Part shown: one piece after another, positions 9,330-18,420 of the stretch | How positions within the stretch are numbered: the first letter of the stretch is position 1 | Layout: every line of letters begins with the position of its first letter | Origin: an uncultured Clostridia bacterium | Lineage (GTDB): Bacteria > Bacillota > Clostridia > TANB77 > CAG-508 | Length of the DNA: 63,227 nt | Direction: 5' to 3' | Assembly: GCA_944391965.1 (NCBI GenBank) | Contig: CALXVH010000007.1 | Location: forward strand, 1 to 63,227 | Notes under the pieces: model-generated | Database searches by the model: none | Seen by the model: the letters and a program-made list of their open reading frames with translations, nothing else | What the model was told of the DNA's origin: nothing | Translations under genes and position numbers: made by a program

Positions 9330-10202
9330 TTATATCACAAGATTTTCCAATGCTTTCGCTACTCCATCTTCATCATTTGTTGTAGTTATAAAATCCGCTA
9401 CTTGTTTAACTTGATCATTGCTATGTCCCATAGCAATTCCCATACCTGCATTTTTTATCATAAGTATATCGTTATTATTATCACCAAGAGAAACAACTTC
9501 CTCCTGTTTTATATTTTCACGTTTCATAATTTCTTCAATCGCATACCATTTATCCACATTTTTACTGCTTACTTCTGTATAATAATACCCTACAGATATT
9601 TCCTTTGTTCCAGCTTTTATCTTTTTCTGTGACATATGAGAAACTTCTAACACATCTATATTTGAAATATTTTTTAATTTTCGTAATATACTAGAAAATA
9701 CTATCTTACTTTCATCACATATAGTCATTTTCAAAAACTTATCTGTGTTTAAGTTTTTTATATAATCATAAACATCTTCAACTATATTTATTTCTGTTTT
9801 TTTATCACTACTTTTTTTAGTATTTTCATAATTATAAAAAGCAACATTATAATTTAATGATTTTGCAATAACAGAATTTTCGGTATAAATATTATAATAA
9901 ATACTATTTTTTTCGCATAAATCCACTATTTCTAAAACTTTTTCTTTATTTAAATAATTCTCATATAAAATTTCATCTTTTTGCATATCATATAATACAG
10001 AACCATTTCCAGAAATATAATATTTATTTGCACCTATTTCTTTTGCTATTGTAAGAACAGATTCTGAAATTCTTCCAGATGCTAATACTACCAAAATGCC
10101 TTTTTCTGTAACCTTTTTTATTACATTTTTAGTGTATTCAGTAACTTCTCCGTATCTATTCAATAAAGTTCCATCTAAATCAATTGTTATTAATTTATAC
10201 AT
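9330..10202 (-). CDS. Cof-type HAD-superfamily phosphatase
   Basis: A 290-aa HAD hydrolase of the Cof/YbjI class, typically a sugar-phosphate or nucleotide-phosphate phosphatase in the cytoplasm. The catalytic motif I is DLDGTLL (nucleophile Asp8, Asp10), and motif IV is SLGDNNNDILMIKNAGMG near the C-terminus, followed by the family ending NDQVKQVADFITTTNDEDGVA. The substrate cannot be predicted from sequence. It is a single gene on its own between the Tad-like operon and the SASP gene. Confidence 0.9.
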   Translation of the reverse strand: MYKLITIDLDGTLLNRYGEVTEYTKNVIKKVTEKGILVVLASGRISESVLTIAKEIGANKYYISGNGSVLYDMQKDEILYENYLNKEKVLEIVDLCEKNSIYYNIYTENSVIAKSLNYNVAFYNYENTKKSSDKKTEINIVEDVYDYIKNLNTDKFLKMTICDESKIVFSSILRKLKNISNIDVLEVSHMSQKKIKAGTKEISVGYYYTEVSSKNVDKWYAIEEIMKRENIKQEEVVSLGDNNNDILMIKNAGMGIAMGHSNDQVKQVADFITTTNDEDGVAKALENLVI

Positions 10203-10295
10203 ATTTTTATTCCTTTCTACTTATCATTACAATACTATATATTATTATCATTTTTTTTACAATATATATCTTTTTTATTTTTCAATTTTTTTCCA

Positions 10296-10324
10296 GAATA
10301 TTTTTTTATGATTTACACATCATA
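10296..10324 (+). promoter_or_regulatory. sigma-G/sigma-F type promoter of the SASP gene
   Basis: GAATA (10296-10300) matches the -35 pattern GHATR, and CATCATA (10318-10324) matches the -10 pattern CATnnTA, with a 17-bp spacer. This is the forespore sigma-G/F layout that drives SASP genes in bacilli and clostridia. It lies 65 bp before the start codon. Confidence 0.75.
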
Positions 10325-10388
10325 TATATTGAAAAGGCAAAGTTCTTTTCAACAAATTTTTTTACAATCCTAGGAGGTGAAATTTATA

Positions 10389-10595
10389 ATGGCATATTCA
10401 AATTCAAACAAAAAATTAGTTCCTGAAGCAATGAACGCTTTAGATAAATTCAAATATGAAGTAGCTTCTGAAGTTGGTGTTAACTTAAAAGAAGGTTATA
10501 ATGGAGATATCTCTTCAAGAGATGCTGGTAGAATAGGTGGAAACATGGTTAAGAAAATGGTTCAAAAATATGAAAACGAAATGTTAAATAGATAG
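10389..10595 (+). CDS. alpha/beta-type small acid-soluble spore protein (SASP)
   Basis: A 68-aa DNA-binding spore protein that coats and protects forespore DNA and is degraded by the GPR protease at germination. It shows the conserved pattern KFKYEVASEVGV (the GPR cleavage region E-x-A-S-E) and the C-terminal block SSRDAGRIGGNMVKKMV. The ATG at 10389 is preceded by TAGGAGGTG at 8-9 bp. A GTG at 10377 in the same frame lies inside this ribosome site and is not the start. It is monocistronic, with a forespore-type promoter and a terminator. Confidence 0.95.
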   Translation: MAYSNSNKKLVPEAMNALDKFKYEVASEVGVNLKEGYNGDISSRDAGRIGGNMVKKMVQKYENEMLNR

Positions 10596-10614
10596 TTTCC
10601 ATTTTAAAATTTTT

Positions 10615-10683
10615 ATAACGGATTCAAGAATTTTTAAGCATATCTTTATGCTAGAAAATCTGGAATCCGTTATCTTTTTATTA
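10615..10683 (+). terminator. terminator of the SASP gene
   Basis: Arms ATAACGGATTC (10615-10625) and GAATCCGTTAT (10663-10673) are perfectly complementary. An inner stem AGCATA/TATGCT extends the hairpin, and CTTTTTATT follows. Confidence 0.85.
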
Positions 10684-10691
10684 TATATACC

Positions 10692-10730
10692 AAAAGGGAT
10701 TTTGAGGAACGCCCCCAAAACCCCTTTTAC
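10692..10730 (-). repeat. oriented palindromic intergenic repeat, copy A (3' end of hpf)
   Basis: Read on the minus strand the copy contains GGGGGCGTTCCT between a G-rich and a C-rich arm and ends in CCCTTTT. It directly abuts the hpf stop codon. Further copies are at 36744-36782, 38081-38113 and 57432-57468. Each has the motif GGGG(A/G)CGTTCCT in the sense of the gene upstream. It probably also works as the hpf terminator. Confidence 0.75.
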
Positions 10731-11252
10731 TTATGCTTCTGGTTCTATTAAACCATAATTTTTATTATCTTTTAATTTATATATTACATTTACTTTACCA
10801 TTTTCTAAATTAACAAATGTTAAGAATGTATTTCCTTTATTTTCTTGTAATTTTAATTTAGCATCTTCTGGTGTCATTGGTTTTATTTCATAATATAATT
10901 CTTTAATTATCTCATTTTCTGGCTCTGTTTGTTCTTCTTCTTGAGATGCTCTGATTGTTGCTTCTTTATTTAATCTTTCTCTTTTTGTTTTTGTTTTCCT
11001 TATTTGTCCTTCTAGTATATCTATATTTTTATCTATAGAAGCATATAAGTCTTTATGTGCAGTTACTGCTTTGTATGTAATACCTTGGTAAGTAACTCTT
11101 GTTTCTGCTATTTGTTCATTTCCTTCAACTTTTATTGTAACTGTTCCGTCAAAATCCTCTAAGTATTTTGTTAATTTTTCCATTTTCTTTTCTGCATAAT
11201 CTCTTATTGCATCTGTTACTTCTAAATCCTTTCCAACAACTTTTATATTCAT
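10731..11252 (-). CDS. hpf: long-form ribosome hibernation promotion factor
   Basis: A 173-aa protein that binds the 30S subunit and dimerises 70S ribosomes into inactive 100S particles in stationary phase. The N-terminal RaiA/YfiA domain begins MNIKVVGKDLEVTDAIRDYAEKK. A linker follows (residues about 105-125), then the C-terminal dimerisation domain with FYEIKPMTPEDAKLKL-like sequence and FLTFVNLENGKVNVIYK. The start is the ATG at 11252, preceded by AGGAGAGATTTTT. An upstream TTG at 11270 falls inside the ribosome site. Confidence 0.93.
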   Translation of the reverse strand: MNIKVVGKDLEVTDAIRDYAEKKMEKLTKYLEDFDGTVTIKVEGNEQIAETRVTYQGITYKAVTAHKDLYASIDKNIDILEGQIRKTKTKRERLNKEATIRASQEEEQTEPENEIIKELYYEIKPMTPEDAKLKLQENKGNTFLTFVNLENGKVNVIYKLKDNKNYGLIEPEA

Positions 11253-11352
11253 AAAAATCTCTCCTCTCAATTATTTTGCTTTCTTTTGTTGTAAATTTAT
11301 TATATATGGTTAAATGCTTTTTTTCAAGTTTATTTTGTTTTTTTATACACTA

Positions 11353-12081
11353 TTAAAAAATATTCTCCATTTTATAATCTTTTTCTAGTTTATCATTTAG
11401 ATATAATTTAGCTATTATTTCCAATTCTTTTACTGCATCTTCTCCTATATTAAATGAAAATACTTTTTTATGAGGTGACATTACAATATATTTTATAGCT
11501 TGCATTGTTGATTTTTCCATATGAATGCAACTTGTATCTTGTTTTCCACAAATATTACACTTAAAGCCATTTGCCTTTAAACTAAAGAATTCTAAATTTT
11601 CTGTTTTATTACAATTTCCACAAGTTCTAACATTTGGTGCAAAACCAAGTATACTTACTAATTTTATTTTAAATATCGCTAAAATAAATTCTAGATCTTT
11701 GTCTGTTTCAGATATCATATATAGTGTATTTAAGTATAATTGTAATATCCTATATGAATTTTCATTTTCATTTGTAACATCAATTATTATTTTGGTTATA
11801 AAAGATGCATATTCTAATTTTTTCAAATCTTTTCTTATATTATAAAAAATCTCTATTGGTTCACATGAATTTATATAATATGTCGAATTAGTTTTATATA
11901 ATATATAATCTCCAAAACACAAAAATTGGCTACCTACAAGGAGCGAACTTCTAAATCTTTTCGCTCCTCTGGCAGCACAAGAAATCTTTCCTAACCCTGG
12001 TGTTAACATTGTTAGCATTTTATCGAAATCACCCATATTACGTTCAACTAATATAATTCCTTTTGTCTTTATTGTTCCCAT
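11353..12081 (-). CDS. recO: DNA repair protein RecO
   Basis: A 242-aa mediator of RecFOR recombination that helps load RecA on SSB-coated DNA. The N-terminal OB fold (TKGIILVERNMGDFDKMLTMLT...) is followed by the helical domain, and a Cys4 zinc site (CGNC at about 156 and CNIC at about 178). Length is normal for the family. It overlaps the end of the small yqzL gene upstream and follows era, the classical clostridial/bacillar order era-(yqzL)-recO. Confidence 0.93.
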   Translation of the reverse strand: MGTIKTKGIILVERNMGDFDKMLTMLTPGLGKISCAARGAKRFRSSLLVGSQFLCFGDYILYKTNSTYYINSCEPIEIFYNIRKDLKKLEYASFITKIIIDVTNENENSYRILQLYLNTLYMISETDKDLEFILAIFKIKLVSILGFAPNVRTCGNCNKTENLEFFSLKANGFKCNICGKQDTSCIHMEKSTMQAIKYIVMSPHKKVFSFNIGEDAVKELEIIAKLYLNDKLEKDYKMENIF

Positions 12082-12190
12082 TTTTTTCTTCCTCTATTTT
12101 TTTCTCTAAATCTTTTAATTGTTTAAATTCCATAAATGTATTTATATTTCCTGTTTTTTTAAAGGTGTTCCAAGCTATTTGTTTAAACAT
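12044..12190 (-). CDS. yqzL: YqzL family protein
   Basis: A 48-aa small protein, MFKQIAWNTFKKTGNINTF followed by a Lys/Glu-rich tail. It matches the YqzL pattern (W-x-x-F-x-x-T-G-x-x-x-x-x-x-x-F/Y-K-x-L) and its usual length of about 47 aa. YqzL genes usually lie between era and recO, as here. AAAGGAGATGATTTC precedes the ATG. It overlaps the recO start by 38 bp. Function unknown. Confidence 0.8.
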   Translation of the reverse strand: MFKQIAWNTFKKTGNINTFMEFKQLKDLEKKIEEEKNGNNKDKRNYIS

Positions 12191-12243
12191 GAAATCATCT
12201 CCTTTATGATATTATCTTTTGTATTTTATTCGTTTTTATTCAA

Positions 12244-13146
12244 TTAGTTGAATTTAAATTTTTTCACTATACTATCTTTATCCTGCCAGTCTTCTTTTAC
12301 TTTTACCCATACTTTTAAATTTAATTTTGTTTGCAACATTTTTTCTAATTCCATTCTTGCACTTGTTACTATTCTTTTTAACATTGCACCATTTTTACCT
12401 ATGATAATTCCTTTATGCGAATTTCTTAAGCAATATATTGTAGCATCAACATCATAAATTTCTTCACCTTTTGTAGTATTTCTTAACTTCATTTTTTCTA
12501 CTTCCACATATATACCATGTGGTACTTCTTCACTTAAAAATTTTAATGCTTTTTCTCTAATAACTTCTTCTACTAATTGTCTTGATGTTTGATCTGTATA
12601 TTCATCTATGTCATAATATGCAGGTCCTGGTTTTAAATTTTTCTCTATAGCATCTAATATTGTATTTACTCCTTTGTTATTAAGAGCTGATATTGGTATT
12701 ATTTCTTCAAAATCATATTCATTTTTATACATGTCTATAACTTTTAATATTTCTTCTTTTTTAATCAAGTCTATTTTATTCAAAATTAATATAGTTTTTC
12801 TATTTATTTGTTTTATTTTATCTAATATTATTCTATCTCCCTTTGTTATTTCTTTTTTTGAACAATCTACTATAAATAAAATAATATCTACATCTTCTGC
12901 AATTTCATATGCTGTTTCTAGCATTGTTTCACCTAATTTTGTTTTAGGTTTATGAACTCCAGGAGTATCTATAAAAATTATTTGCGAATGCTCTCTATTT
13001 ACAATTGCTCTTATTGCAGTTCTTGTTGTTTGTGATTTATTTACTGTTATTGCAACTTTTTCTCCTACTAATTTATTTATAAGTGTTGACTTTCCAACAT
13101 TAGTTCTTCCTATTATTGCAACAAATCCTGATCTAAATTCAGCCAT
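12244..13146 (-). CDS. era: GTPase Era
   Basis: A 300-aa ribosome-assembly GTPase that binds the 3' end of 16S rRNA. Visible are the G1 motif GRTNVGKST (residues 13-21), switch II DTPGVH, G4 NKID and G5 SALN. A C-terminal KH domain carries the IIIGKNGAMLKRI loop. Full length. It sits in the block dgkA-DUF3048-era-yqzL-recO. Confidence 0.97.
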   Translation of the reverse strand: MAEFRSGFVAIIGRTNVGKSTLINKLVGEKVAITVNKSQTTRTAIRAIVNREHSQIIFIDTPGVHKPKTKLGETMLETAYEIAEDVDIILFIVDCSKKEITKGDRIILDKIKQINRKTILILNKIDLIKKEEILKVIDMYKNEYDFEEIIPISALNNKGVNTILDAIEKNLKPGPAYYDIDEYTDQTSRQLVEEVIREKALKFLSEEVPHGIYVEVEKMKLRNTTKGEEIYDVDATIYCLRNSHKGIIIGKNGAMLKRIVTSARMELEKMLQTKLNLKVWVKVKEDWQDKDSIVKKFKFN

Positions 13147-13261
13147 TTACTCATTCCTTTCTATTTATTTATATTAACATATCTTAAATTATTTTTTTGT
13201 AGAAACTTAGTACTTATCAAATTTATTTCGAAAATATTTTATCATACTTTTATAATTAATA

Positions 13262-13287
13262 AAAGACTAGCTATAAAACTAGTCTTT
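13262..13287 (-). terminator. terminator of the DUF3048 gene
   Basis: AAAGACTAG and CTAGTCTTT form a 9-bp stem with an 8-nt loop, followed on the minus strand by TATTAATTA. Weak U-tract. Confidence 0.55.
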
Positions 13288-13334
13288 ATAAGTAATTAAT
13301 TTTCAAATTCACTTTATGCACATAACTCAGCTTA

Positions 13335-14408
13335 TTATTCAAACGTCACATTACTATCTATTGGACATATATTAAAAAATGTATTTCCATCGTTTACTTG
13401 TATCTCGTTTCCTTGCAAGTCTCTATATATAGTTTGAGAACTTCTACTACTTTTTACACATTTTATTTTTATCGCTTTACCTTTTGTTATATAATATCCA
13501 TCATTTGTTCCCACATCAGCTAAATCCTGTCTATCTTTATTTTCGTTATCTTTTAATGGTGTGTTTTTAGCAAATGTAACTATTATATTTTTAGTTGTTA
13601 TTGCTTCTCCAGTTTCCATATCAGTTTGTTTTTCGCCTCTTGCATATCTTGTATATCTTTTGGTTTCTGGATCATATTTATAACTTGTTGTATGCAAATC
13701 TGAATATGGTATTGTTACTGTATTTGCATCTATTCCTTCTTCTAAATTAACTTCGTCAAATGTATAACTTAACACACTTGCTTTACTTGATGTCGTATTA
13801 TATTTTTTGTCTTTAGCTATTTCCAAAATATCTTTTATACTAGTTAACACATTGTGTGGTGAAGACTTCTGTTTTATTCTCCAAAAATCATCTGAACTTT
13901 CGGTTATACCATTAATATTATCTACATTTAGTGAAGAAATATCTGATTGCGCTTTTGGACTCCAACCATAATGAACATAAATTGCATCATTTTCTAAAGC
14001 ATAATCTAAGAAATAATGTCTAGCACTACGTACAGGTCCTATTTTTTCTAAGTCTACTCCTTTAAAAAGAGCCATTAATCTGGTTTCTCCACCTTCTACT
14101 ATTATTTCATAAACACTATATGCACTATTTAATCCAACTTGTGGCCATGCACCTTTGTGATTATCTATCATAACTGCTATAGGCCTGTCATTCCCATCAA
14201 ATATACTTTTTGGTTGCTCTGGCTCTTCTTCTTTTAACCCTTCACCCACACCTAAGTCTACAGTTGGATTTTCTCTATCTTGATTGTATACAAAAAAATA
14301 ATAATATAATCCTGCTGCTATTGCTAATATTAAAATTATTATTACAAATATTATTGGTAACTTTTTACTTTTGTTTTTTGTTTTGGATCTTTTTCCTTTA
14401 CTGCTCAT
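13335..14408 (-). CDS. DUF3048 domain protein (YerB-like), membrane anchored
   Basis: A 357-aa protein with a basic N-terminus, a single membrane helix (about 18-40) and an extracellular DUF3048 region (YerB family). Conserved family stretches include RPIAVMIDNHKGAWPQ, EGGETRLMALF and the DYALENDAIYVHYGWSP segment. B. subtilis YerB is a lipoprotein, while this one has a signal-anchor without a visible lipobox Cys. Function of the family is unknown. It is placed between dgkA and era. Confidence 0.85.
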   Translation of the reverse strand: MSSKGKRSKTKNKSKKLPIIFVIIILILAIAAGLYYYFFVYNQDRENPTVDLGVGEGLKEEEPEQPKSIFDGNDRPIAVMIDNHKGAWPQVGLNSAYSVYEIIVEGGETRLMALFKGVDLEKIGPVRSARHYFLDYALENDAIYVHYGWSPKAQSDISSLNVDNINGITESSDDFWRIKQKSSPHNVLTSIKDILEIAKDKKYNTTSSKASVLSYTFDEVNLEEGIDANTVTIPYSDLHTTSYKYDPETKRYTRYARGEKQTDMETGEAITTKNIIVTFAKNTPLKDNENKDRQDLADVGTNDGYYITKGKAIKIKCVKSSRSSQTIYRDLQGNEIQVNDGNTFFNICPIDSNVTFE

Positions 14409-14427
14409 TTTATTCCTCTCTTATCTA

Positions 14428-14817
14428 TTATTTAAATAATTGTATAATTTTATCAGCAAATAAAAAATAAGAAACTATTACAGCATTTAAAGCTGTTAAA
14501 ACAACAGCCCCTGCTGCTACATCTTTTGCTATTTTCGCTTTCTCATGATATTCTTCTGTACATAAATCAACTACTGCTTCTACTGCAGTATTCATCATTT
14601 CTGTTCCTAGAACTAAAAATACAGAAAGCATTAATATTGCCCATTCTGCATTACTTATTTTTAATATGATTCCTAGTATTATTACAATAATTCCTGCAAC
14701 TAACTGAATTTTTAAATTTCTTTGAGTTTTAAACCCATGTGCTATACCAGAAAAAGCATTTTTCCATGCTTCTATAAAATTTTTATTATATAATCTGCTA
14801 TCTTTCTTTTTGTCCAT
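14428..14817 (-). CDS. dgkA: DgkA-type diacylglycerol/undecaprenol kinase
   Basis: A 129-aa integral membrane lipid kinase with three predicted helices. The signature ExMNTAVEAVVDL (GTEMMNTAVEAVVDL, about residues 72-86) is the active-site helix of the DgkA family. Gram-positive members mostly phosphorylate undecaprenol. Located 2 bp after ybeY, as in many Firmicutes. Confidence 0.93.
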   Translation of the reverse strand: MDKKKDSRLYNKNFIEAWKNAFSGIAHGFKTQRNLKIQLVAGIIVIILGIILKISNAEWAILMLSVFLVLGTEMMNTAVEAVVDLCTEEYHEKAKIAKDVAAGAVVLTALNAVIVSYFLFADKIIQLFK

Positions 14818-14819
14818 AA

Positions 14820-15296
14820 TTACTCCCTATTAATATTTAAATCCTTTAATACTTTTTCTTCTTTTTCCCTCATTACTTTTTTATCATCTTCTTGTATATG
14901 GTCATATCCCATTAAATGATAAAAGCCATGTACTAGCATATAGGCTAATTCTCTTTCAAAACTATGCCCATATTCATCAGCCTGCATTTTTACTTGACTT
15001 AAATTAATAATGATATCTCCTAATACTTCTGGTACAATACTTTTTTCTTCCTGTAATTTTTCTACTTCTTCTTTTTCGAACATAGGAAAAGATAAAACAT
15101 CTGTTGCTCTATCTATATTCCTATATTCTTTATTATATGCTTGTATATCGATTGGTGTTGTGTAAATAATACTTATAGTTATATTTTTGTCTAATAAATT
15201 TTCTGTTTCAAAACATTTATCTATAACTTTTTCAGTTAAATTTGAATACATATTATTAGGTTCCACATTCAAATATTCTATATCTGCATACTTCAT
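14820..15296 (-). CDS. ybeY: endoribonuclease YbeY
   Basis: A 158-aa zinc endoribonuclease for 16S rRNA 3' maturation and ribosome quality control. The metal site is HGFYHLMGYDH at about residues 122-132, matching the family H-G-x-x-H-L-x-G-Y-D-H. The central DVLSFPMF segment is also typical. It is in operon with dgkA (2-bp gap) and the unknown gene upstream. Confidence 0.95.
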   Translation of the reverse strand: MKYADIEYLNVEPNNMYSNLTEKVIDKCFETENLLDKNITISIIYTTPIDIQAYNKEYRNIDRATDVLSFPMFEKEEVEKLQEEKSIVPEVLGDIIINLSQVKMQADEYGHSFERELAYMLVHGFYHLMGYDHIQEDDKKVMREKEEKVLKDLNINRE

Positions 15297-15318
15297 TTTT
15301 TTATTCCTTTCTGTTTAT

Positions 15319-16536
15319 CTACCCAATCTCTTTTTTTTCTTGTCTTTTGATTCTTGAATATATTTTTTTTGAAGTTCTACATTTATTTCTTAATTCTTTC
15401 ATTACACCTAATTCTACTAATTTACTCTTATAAAAATTTATTATTTTTGCATAATCTCTTTTTGCTGCTTGTAATTTTTTAAGATCTGCTTTTATAAATA
15501 ATATTTCTTTTTGTTTTTCATATTTCTCTATATTTTCCTCTTTACATTTTTGTAATTTTTTATATTCATTCCAGAATAATTTGTATTCTTCTCTATCTGA
15601 TGGTTTGTCCCAATATATTTTAGTAGAAAGCAGTCTTATATTATAATCTTCTATTAATTCTATTAATAGTTTATACGCTGCTTCTTTTTTGCTTGCTATT
15701 GTTGTGGTTACAATAATTTGTCTTAAATCTTTTAATATTTTTACATAGCATTGTTCTGCAACAACTAATGGTAAACTATGTGTAAATAATTGTCTACTTA
15801 TTCCTAGTAAAATCATTCTCTTTTCTATAGTATCTTTAACATCTAATTTACCAACTGTAAATCTATCAAATTTTTCATATTGTGAGATTATATTTTTATA
15901 CATATTACTATCATCTAATTTAAGTTTTAATGGTAGTACTTCTGTTATATAATCTTCTAATAGATCAAATATTTTATCATATATAATATTTTTATCTTGA
16001 TATGTTAAATTATCTGCAAGTTGAATAGAATAATGTTTTAACACTCCCTTATATAATTGTTCTATTTTTTCACTATAAAATCTTTCATATCTAGGAAGTA
16101 TCTTATTTTCTTCTGATTTTAATGTTTGATAATCTAATTGTAATAAATATTGTTGTTTTTTATATTTATATTCTAAATATTCTGTTTGTTTTAAGTGTAT
16201 TACCTCATAATAATTTGAAAGTGCATCTTTCTCAAATTCTGTAGCTGTACCATTTTTTACTTTTTTGTAAATTGAGTCCATAATATATTTATCTATCGCT
16301 TCTAAATATAAAGTATATGCATCTTCATATTTTTTAGATAGATTTTCTTTTTTTGCTTCATCTTTAGTTTCATTTTTATATGCTTCAAATGATTTTACTA
16401 AACTGCTTCTTTTTATAGAAATCATTAATCCATTAATACCTAATTTGGTTGGTATTAATAATCTACTTATAGTATTTGTTAATTTTGTGAAAAAATTTTT
16501 GTTTGTGCTAACAACTCTAAGACTTCTTTGCTCCAT
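15319..16536 (-). CDS. unknown Lys/Tyr-rich helical protein in the phoH position
   Basis: A 405-aa protein I do not recognise. It has no signal peptide or membrane helix, is strongly charged (Lys, Glu, Tyr) and is predicted mostly helical with coiled-coil-like stretches (about 40-130 and about 310-400). It has no Walker motif. It occupies the slot between yqfD and ybeY where phoH is normally found. A start at 16545 is possible, but the ribosome site GAAAGG touches that ATG. The ATG at 16536 is properly spaced. Confidence 0.6.
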   Translation of the reverse strand: MEQRSLRVVSTNKNFFTKLTNTISRLLIPTKLGINGLMISIKRSSLVKSFEAYKNETKDEAKKENLSKKYEDAYTLYLEAIDKYIMDSIYKKVKNGTATEFEKDALSNYYEVIHLKQTEYLEYKYKKQQYLLQLDYQTLKSEENKILPRYERFYSEKIEQLYKGVLKHYSIQLADNLTYQDKNIIYDKIFDLLEDYITEVLPLKLKLDDSNMYKNIISQYEKFDRFTVGKLDVKDTIEKRMILLGISRQLFTHSLPLVVAEQCYVKILKDLRQIIVTTTIASKKEAAYKLLIELIEDYNIRLLSTKIYWDKPSDREEYKLFWNEYKKLQKCKEENIEKYEKQKEILFIKADLKKLQAAKRDYAKIINFYKSKLVELGVMKELRNKCRTSKKIYSRIKRQEKKEIG

Positions 16537-16549
16537 GCTTATCATCCTT

Positions 16550-17737
16550 TCAAAATACTATTTTTTCATTAGTTCCTATATTTTCAAAGACTTCATATGT
16601 TACTTCTGCCTCTACTGCCTCATCTTTTATTGTATAATTAACTGTAACATTATTTATGTTATCCTTATTTGTTATTTTTTGATTTAATTTTTCCTCGGCT
16701 CTTCTTTTTGCTTCTTCCTTTGCCTCTTCCTCTGTATAGTTAATTTCATATTCTTTTATTTCAGAATTATTACATTCAATTAACTCTACGGGTATATAGA
16801 AATTTGAAAATAATTTTAATTTTTTAGTTGCATATATTGTATCATATTTTTCAAAATTTGAAAGCCTTTTATATAAATTTATTCTAAAATTATTTATATT
16901 TATTGCATATTTTTTCTCCATTTTTCCTGTTTTTTCCACTTTAGTTTCTTTAAAATTTACCGTTGCTTTTTCTGTATACCATACGCTTGCTTCGATTTCT
17001 CCTGTTGCTCTAACAAAACGCGTACCTGTATATTTTCCTTCCATCCAACCTGCAATTAATAAAGTTCCTTCTTTTACAACATCTCCCGGTTTTACCATTG
17101 CTGTTCCTGTATTAGCATTTATTTTCATTATTTTTCCTTCTTTATCTGATACAATATTACAATATTCATCTTGATTTACAATCTCTGGTTTTTCTTCTGC
17201 TTCCACTACTTCTACTATTGCATTAGTGCCTTTTAGTTCTATTCCCATCCATGCAATATCATTTCTTGCTAATCTTATATTATTAATTATTTCTTTTACA
17301 TCTATATTACTTTTATTTTCTCCTATAAATAAACCATTTTCATTTAAAGATTTTAATATTTCTTCTTCTTTTAATGCATCTCCTGTTATTTTTATTTCTA
17401 TATTCCAAACAAATCTTGATAATATTAATAGAGAAAGAATAATAAGAGACATCATTATAAGAAAAATCTTTCTTTTCTTATATCTATGTAAAAAAAAGGG
17501 GACTCCTTTTTTTCGGTCAATGCCCACTTTGCACTTTGTTTTTTTAGCTATTTTTTTTAACTTTTTAAAATCTCTTATCCCTATATTAGCAGTTAAATAT
17601 ATGTCATTCTTTTTTTCTATATCCCATAAATATATTTTCTGTATTCTACACATATTTATAAATCTTTCTATAAAATAGCCCTCTACATGTATATTTACAA
17701 AACCAGTAAAATAGCCTTCCAATCTTTTTATAATCAC
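16550..17737 (-). CDS. yqfD: sporulation protein YqfD
   Basis: A 395-aa membrane protein of the YqfD family, made in the mother cell in spore formers and required for efficient sporulation. It has an N-terminal domain (GYFTGFVNIHVEGYFIERFINMC), a basic stretch, one membrane helix near residues 90-112, and an extracellular part with FKETKVEKTGKMEKKYAININNF. The C-terminal region contains a charged coiled segment around EEEAKEEAKRRAEEK. Adjacent to yqfC, as usual. Confidence 0.92.
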   Translation of the reverse strand: MIIKRLEGYFTGFVNIHVEGYFIERFINMCRIQKIYLWDIEKKNDIYLTANIGIRDFKKLKKIAKKTKCKVGIDRKKGVPFFLHRYKKRKIFLIMMSLIILSLLILSRFVWNIEIKITGDALKEEEILKSLNENGLFIGENKSNIDVKEIINNIRLARNDIAWMGIELKGTNAIVEVVEAEEKPEIVNQDEYCNIVSDKEGKIMKINANTGTAMVKPGDVVKEGTLLIAGWMEGKYTGTRFVRATGEIEASVWYTEKATVNFKETKVEKTGKMEKKYAININNFRINLYKRLSNFEKYDTIYATKKLKLFSNFYIPVELIECNNSEIKEYEINYTEEEAKEEAKRRAEEKLNQKITNKDNINNVTVNYTIKDEAVEAEVTYEVFENIGTNEKIVF

Positions 17738-17742
17738 AGTAT

Positions 17743-18030
17743 TTATTCCTCCTCTGTACTTTCAAGATATATTTTAGAAATTTCTCCACTTATAAGCACA
17801 TCATTTTCATTTATTTGGTTTAAATTCATTTTATTCCCTTCTATTATTATTATTCCAATAGAAGTATTAATTTTTACCAAATATTCTTCATATTCTATAA
17901 CCCCCATATAATTTTCAATCATTAATTGTTCGAATCCAATTAATGTTATTTTAGGTATATTTGTAGTTACTTCTACTGGTATCTCCAATAATCTTTCTAA
18001 TTTATTTCTTGTCTTTTTTATTTTTATCAC
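17743..18030 (-). CDS. yqfC: sporulation protein YqfC
   Basis: A 95-aa protein of the YqfC/YabP group, with LEIPVEVTTNIPKITLIGFEQLMIENY and a second half of alternating hydrophobic strands. In bacilli yqfC-yqfD are expressed under sigma-E in the mother cell. It is 2 bp from the 3' part of pdaA and reads as one operon with it (GTG start at 18030). Confidence 0.92.
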   Translation of the reverse strand: MIKIKKTRNKLERLLEIPVEVTTNIPKITLIGFEQLMIENYMGVIEYEEYLVKINTSIGIIIIEGNKMNLNQINENDVLISGEISKIYLESTEEE

Positions 18031-18032
18031 TC

Positions 18033-18419
18033 CTATCTTTCAAATTCATCAAGTGATTTAAATTCGTATCCTTCCGCCTTTGCTTCCTTTATAACACTAT
18101 CTAGCACGTTTGCATTATCTTTTGAATTTCCATGTAATAACATTATCTCTCCATTATGTAAATTATCTAATATAATCTTTTTAGCATATTCTGTTCCCTT
18201 TTGGTTATTTTCATCATAATCTAAATATCCAAATGTCCACATTACATTTGTATACCCAAGTTCTTTTGTTACTGCTAAAGTTCTTTCACTATATTCTCCT
18301 TTAGGTGGTCTTATATATTTCATTTCATATCCTGTTTTTTCATATATTGATTGATGTAATTTCATAACCTCTTCTTTTATTTCTTCATCAGAAATGTCTG
18401 GAAGGCTTTTATGATTCAC
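18033..18419 (-). pseudogene. pdaA: pdaA 3' part, separated by the inserted element
   Basis: C-terminal 128 codons of a polysaccharide deacetylase of the PdaA (muramic-delta-lactam) family. It begins at the second half of the HTxxH zinc motif (V-N-H-K-S-L), continues with the conserved MKYIRPPKGEYSERTL catalytic segment and ends with IMLLHGNSKDN and DEFER. The start and first third are 7.8 kb away at 26207-26674. A GTG at 18419 could start a fragment, but it cannot be an active enzyme alone. Joining the two parts at the shared 15-bp repeat gives an uninterrupted 269-aa PdaA. Confidence 0.9.
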
Positions 18420-18420
18420 T

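Noticed and set aside
10377..10388. GTG start for the SASP gene 12 bp upstream
   Set aside because: It lies inside the AGGAGGTG ribosome site; the ATG at 10389 gives the family length.
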